Shown: positions 12,866-13,776 of the stretch, in pieces
Position numbering within the stretch: position 1 is the first letter of the stretch
Layout: every line of letters begins with the position of its first letter
Assembly: GCA_007280145.1 (NCBI GenBank)
Contig: QYPU01000085.1
Span: 1-13,776 of the forward strand
Direction of reading: 5' to 3'
DNA length: 13,776 nucleotides
From: Dehalococcoidia bacterium
GTDB taxonomy: Bacteria > Chloroflexota > Dehalococcoidia > GIF9 > UBA5629
Program-made: the position numbers and the translations under genes
Notes under the pieces: model-generated
What the model was told of the DNA's origin: nothing
Seen by the model: the letters and a program-made list of their open reading frames with translations, nothing else
The model's database searches: none

Positions 12866-13585
12866 TCAGGTCTTTGAAAGTAATTTTATCAACCCTCTCA
12901 ACCTCAAATCTACATCTTGTTTAGCCAAGTTGATCCTATTAATAAATACATCGTAGTCTCTTTCAAACGTCTTTTTAGATATAATTAGAAATTTCAATAA
13001 TTCGGGAAGGTTTTCTACAAAAATCTTTAGCAGCATTAAGTCTTTTTTAGACAAGGTCCATACATGTTGTGTCAACTCTTGATTTCGTGCTGTCCCTGTA
13101 GTGTTTAGTGCAACTGCCCACTGCCCGTGGACGATTCTATTACGTAGCTCGATAAATGGTTTAAGTTCATTGTTGATTATTTCAACAATAGTTGTATATC
13201 TGTGGTAGTTTGTATCACCAATGCTAGTTTTTGTTATTTCTCGTTTGTGATTTTTTAAATACTGTTCCTTAAAGAAGAAGTCAGTTAAAGCAATCCACTT
13301 ATCACATTCGGTTGATGATGAAAGATTAGTCGAATTCAAGAAGCCCTTCGTAAGTGGATAATTTTCGTATTGCAAAATATTAAACTCAATTTCTAGAATC
13401 GAAACCCATAGAGGCAAAAGAAGCTTTGAAAATATGTTGTCCAATAGTAGTTCATTCAGTTTTGATTGGCTTTTCAACGCTTTATTATGAAAGCGATTAA
13501 GATGCGTAATTACTGACTTTACTTGCGCTCGGTTCTTTTTGTGTGCTTGTGTAATTTTTGATGTCGACAATGAAGCATCTTTCAT
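12866..13585 (-). CDS. Orphan AT-rich gene with RNxxxH (HEPN-like) motif, possible RNase toxin or defence protein
   Basis: This 239-aa protein is of unrecognised family. It is mostly alpha-helical by composition, Lys/Asn/Ile-rich and markedly more AT-rich than its neighbours. The clearest signal is ELRNRIVHGQW (147-156), which contains R148-N-R-I-V-H153. That is the RNxxxH pattern of HEPN-domain ribonucleases, placed on a helix after a long helical stretch ('TTIVEIINNELKPFI'), as in HEPN folds. HEPN proteins act as toxins, abortive-infection effectors or CRISPR-associated RNases. A non-catalytic HEPN-like protein is also possible. There is no signal peptide or membrane helix. AGGG lies 6 nt before the ATG. 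No partner gene (for example a MNT nucleotidyltransferase antitoxin) is adjacent within the window. The gene is bracketed by a direct repeat, suggesting acquisition. Confidence 0.6.
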   Translation of the reverse strand: MKDASLSTSKITQAHKKNRAQVKSVITHLNRFHNKALKSQSKLNELLLDNIFSKLLLPLWVSILEIEFNILQYENYPLTKGFLNSTNLSSSTECDKWIALTDFFFKEQYLKNHKREITKTSIGDTNYHRYTTIVEIINNELKPFIELRNRIVHGQWAVALNTTGTARNQELTQHVWTLSKKDLMLLKIFVENLPELLKFLIISKKTFERDYDVFINRINLAKQDVDLRLRGLIKLLSKT

Positions 13586-13694
13586 CTCAAACCCTACCTT
13601 ATTGATTAACGTGAGGGAAAGCTACAATGACAAACGACATATGCCCCGCCCTTGATGATTGCACCACGTCTTAAATCATTTTTTCCGTGGGAGG

Positions 13695-13710
13695 CACCCG
13701 CCTACGGGTG
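13695..13710. repeat. Small GC-rich hairpin before the right-edge repeat
   Basis: CACCCG-CCTA-CGGGTG is a perfect 6-bp stem with a 4-nt loop in a GC-rich stretch (13687-13740) that contrasts sharply with the AT-rich gene to its left. No T-run follows. Confidence 0.45.
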
Positions 13711-13711
13711 A

Positions 13712-13776
13712 CCCGCCCCCGAGCACCCCGTCGGCACCCTCTGCCTCCACTGCCTGTGGTTCGACCCCGACCCCAA
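13712..13776 (+). repeat. Direct repeat, right copy, with open CLHC reading frame (truncated by window end)
   Basis: The stretch 13730-13767 repeats 12638-12675 at 35 of 38 bases. In the matching frame it reads PPPEHPVGTLCLHCLWFDPDP after a TGA at 13709-13711, and stays open to the edge. Sequence upstream of the repeat is unrelated to that of the left copy, so only the module is shared. Confidence 0.5.

Noticed and set aside
12638..13767. CRISPR array suggested by repeated sequence
   Set aside because: Only two imperfect copies more than 1 kb apart, with a gene between them and no spacers.

Overview
The window most resembles a chromosomal segment of a Dehalococcoidia-like member of the Chloroflexota, probably uncultured. 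This is inferred from a HspR-type regulator linked to a ClpC-type unfoldase and a DnaJ paralogue, from the style of the integrase tails, and from a lipoprotein carrying Ig-like repeats. No 16S rRNA or other decisive marker is present, so the placement is moderate. Most of the window has intermediate GC; the gene at about 12866-13585 is clearly AT-richer.

Left part, 1-7237: chaperone and proteolysis genes. The 3' end of a probable gpsA converges on dnaJ (minus strand), and their stop codons share bases. A CoA-type Nudix hydrolase is divergent from dnaJ. Next comes an Hsp20 gene reduced to its 3' end. A strong sigma70-type promoter then starts a tight six-gene run: a second DnaJ with half the usual zinc finger, a HspR-like MerR repressor, an unrecognised 93-aa protein, ClpC, a VTT/DedA-type membrane protein and a TM2 protein. 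Gene gaps in the run are 36, 2, 15, 0 and 3 nt. The likely logic is HspR-controlled synthesis of co-chaperone and unfoldase, with two membrane proteins carried along.

Middle part, 7238-10708: a lipoprotein with two Ig-like repeats, then an old integration hotspot at tRNA-Ala(GGC). Two different tyrosine-recombinase C-terminal remnants lie on the minus strand (8586-8696 and 10496-10705). The 3' end of the tRNA is repeated exactly (11 bp) 1.66 kb away, inside the second, frameshifted integrase remnant. A serine beta-lactamase-like hydrolase with its own good promoter sits between the repeats as probable cargo.

Right part, 10709-13776: degV (minus) with a recognisable promoter and an operator-like dyad, a short unrecognised plus-strand ORF, an SRPBCC/START-like gene, and a non-coding stretch. 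The stretch contains a broken small ORF whose CLHC-containing module recurs at the window's right edge. Between the two copies lies an AT-rich orphan gene with an RNxxxH motif typical of HEPN ribonucleases. This orphan and the tRNA hotspot are the most interesting parts of the window.
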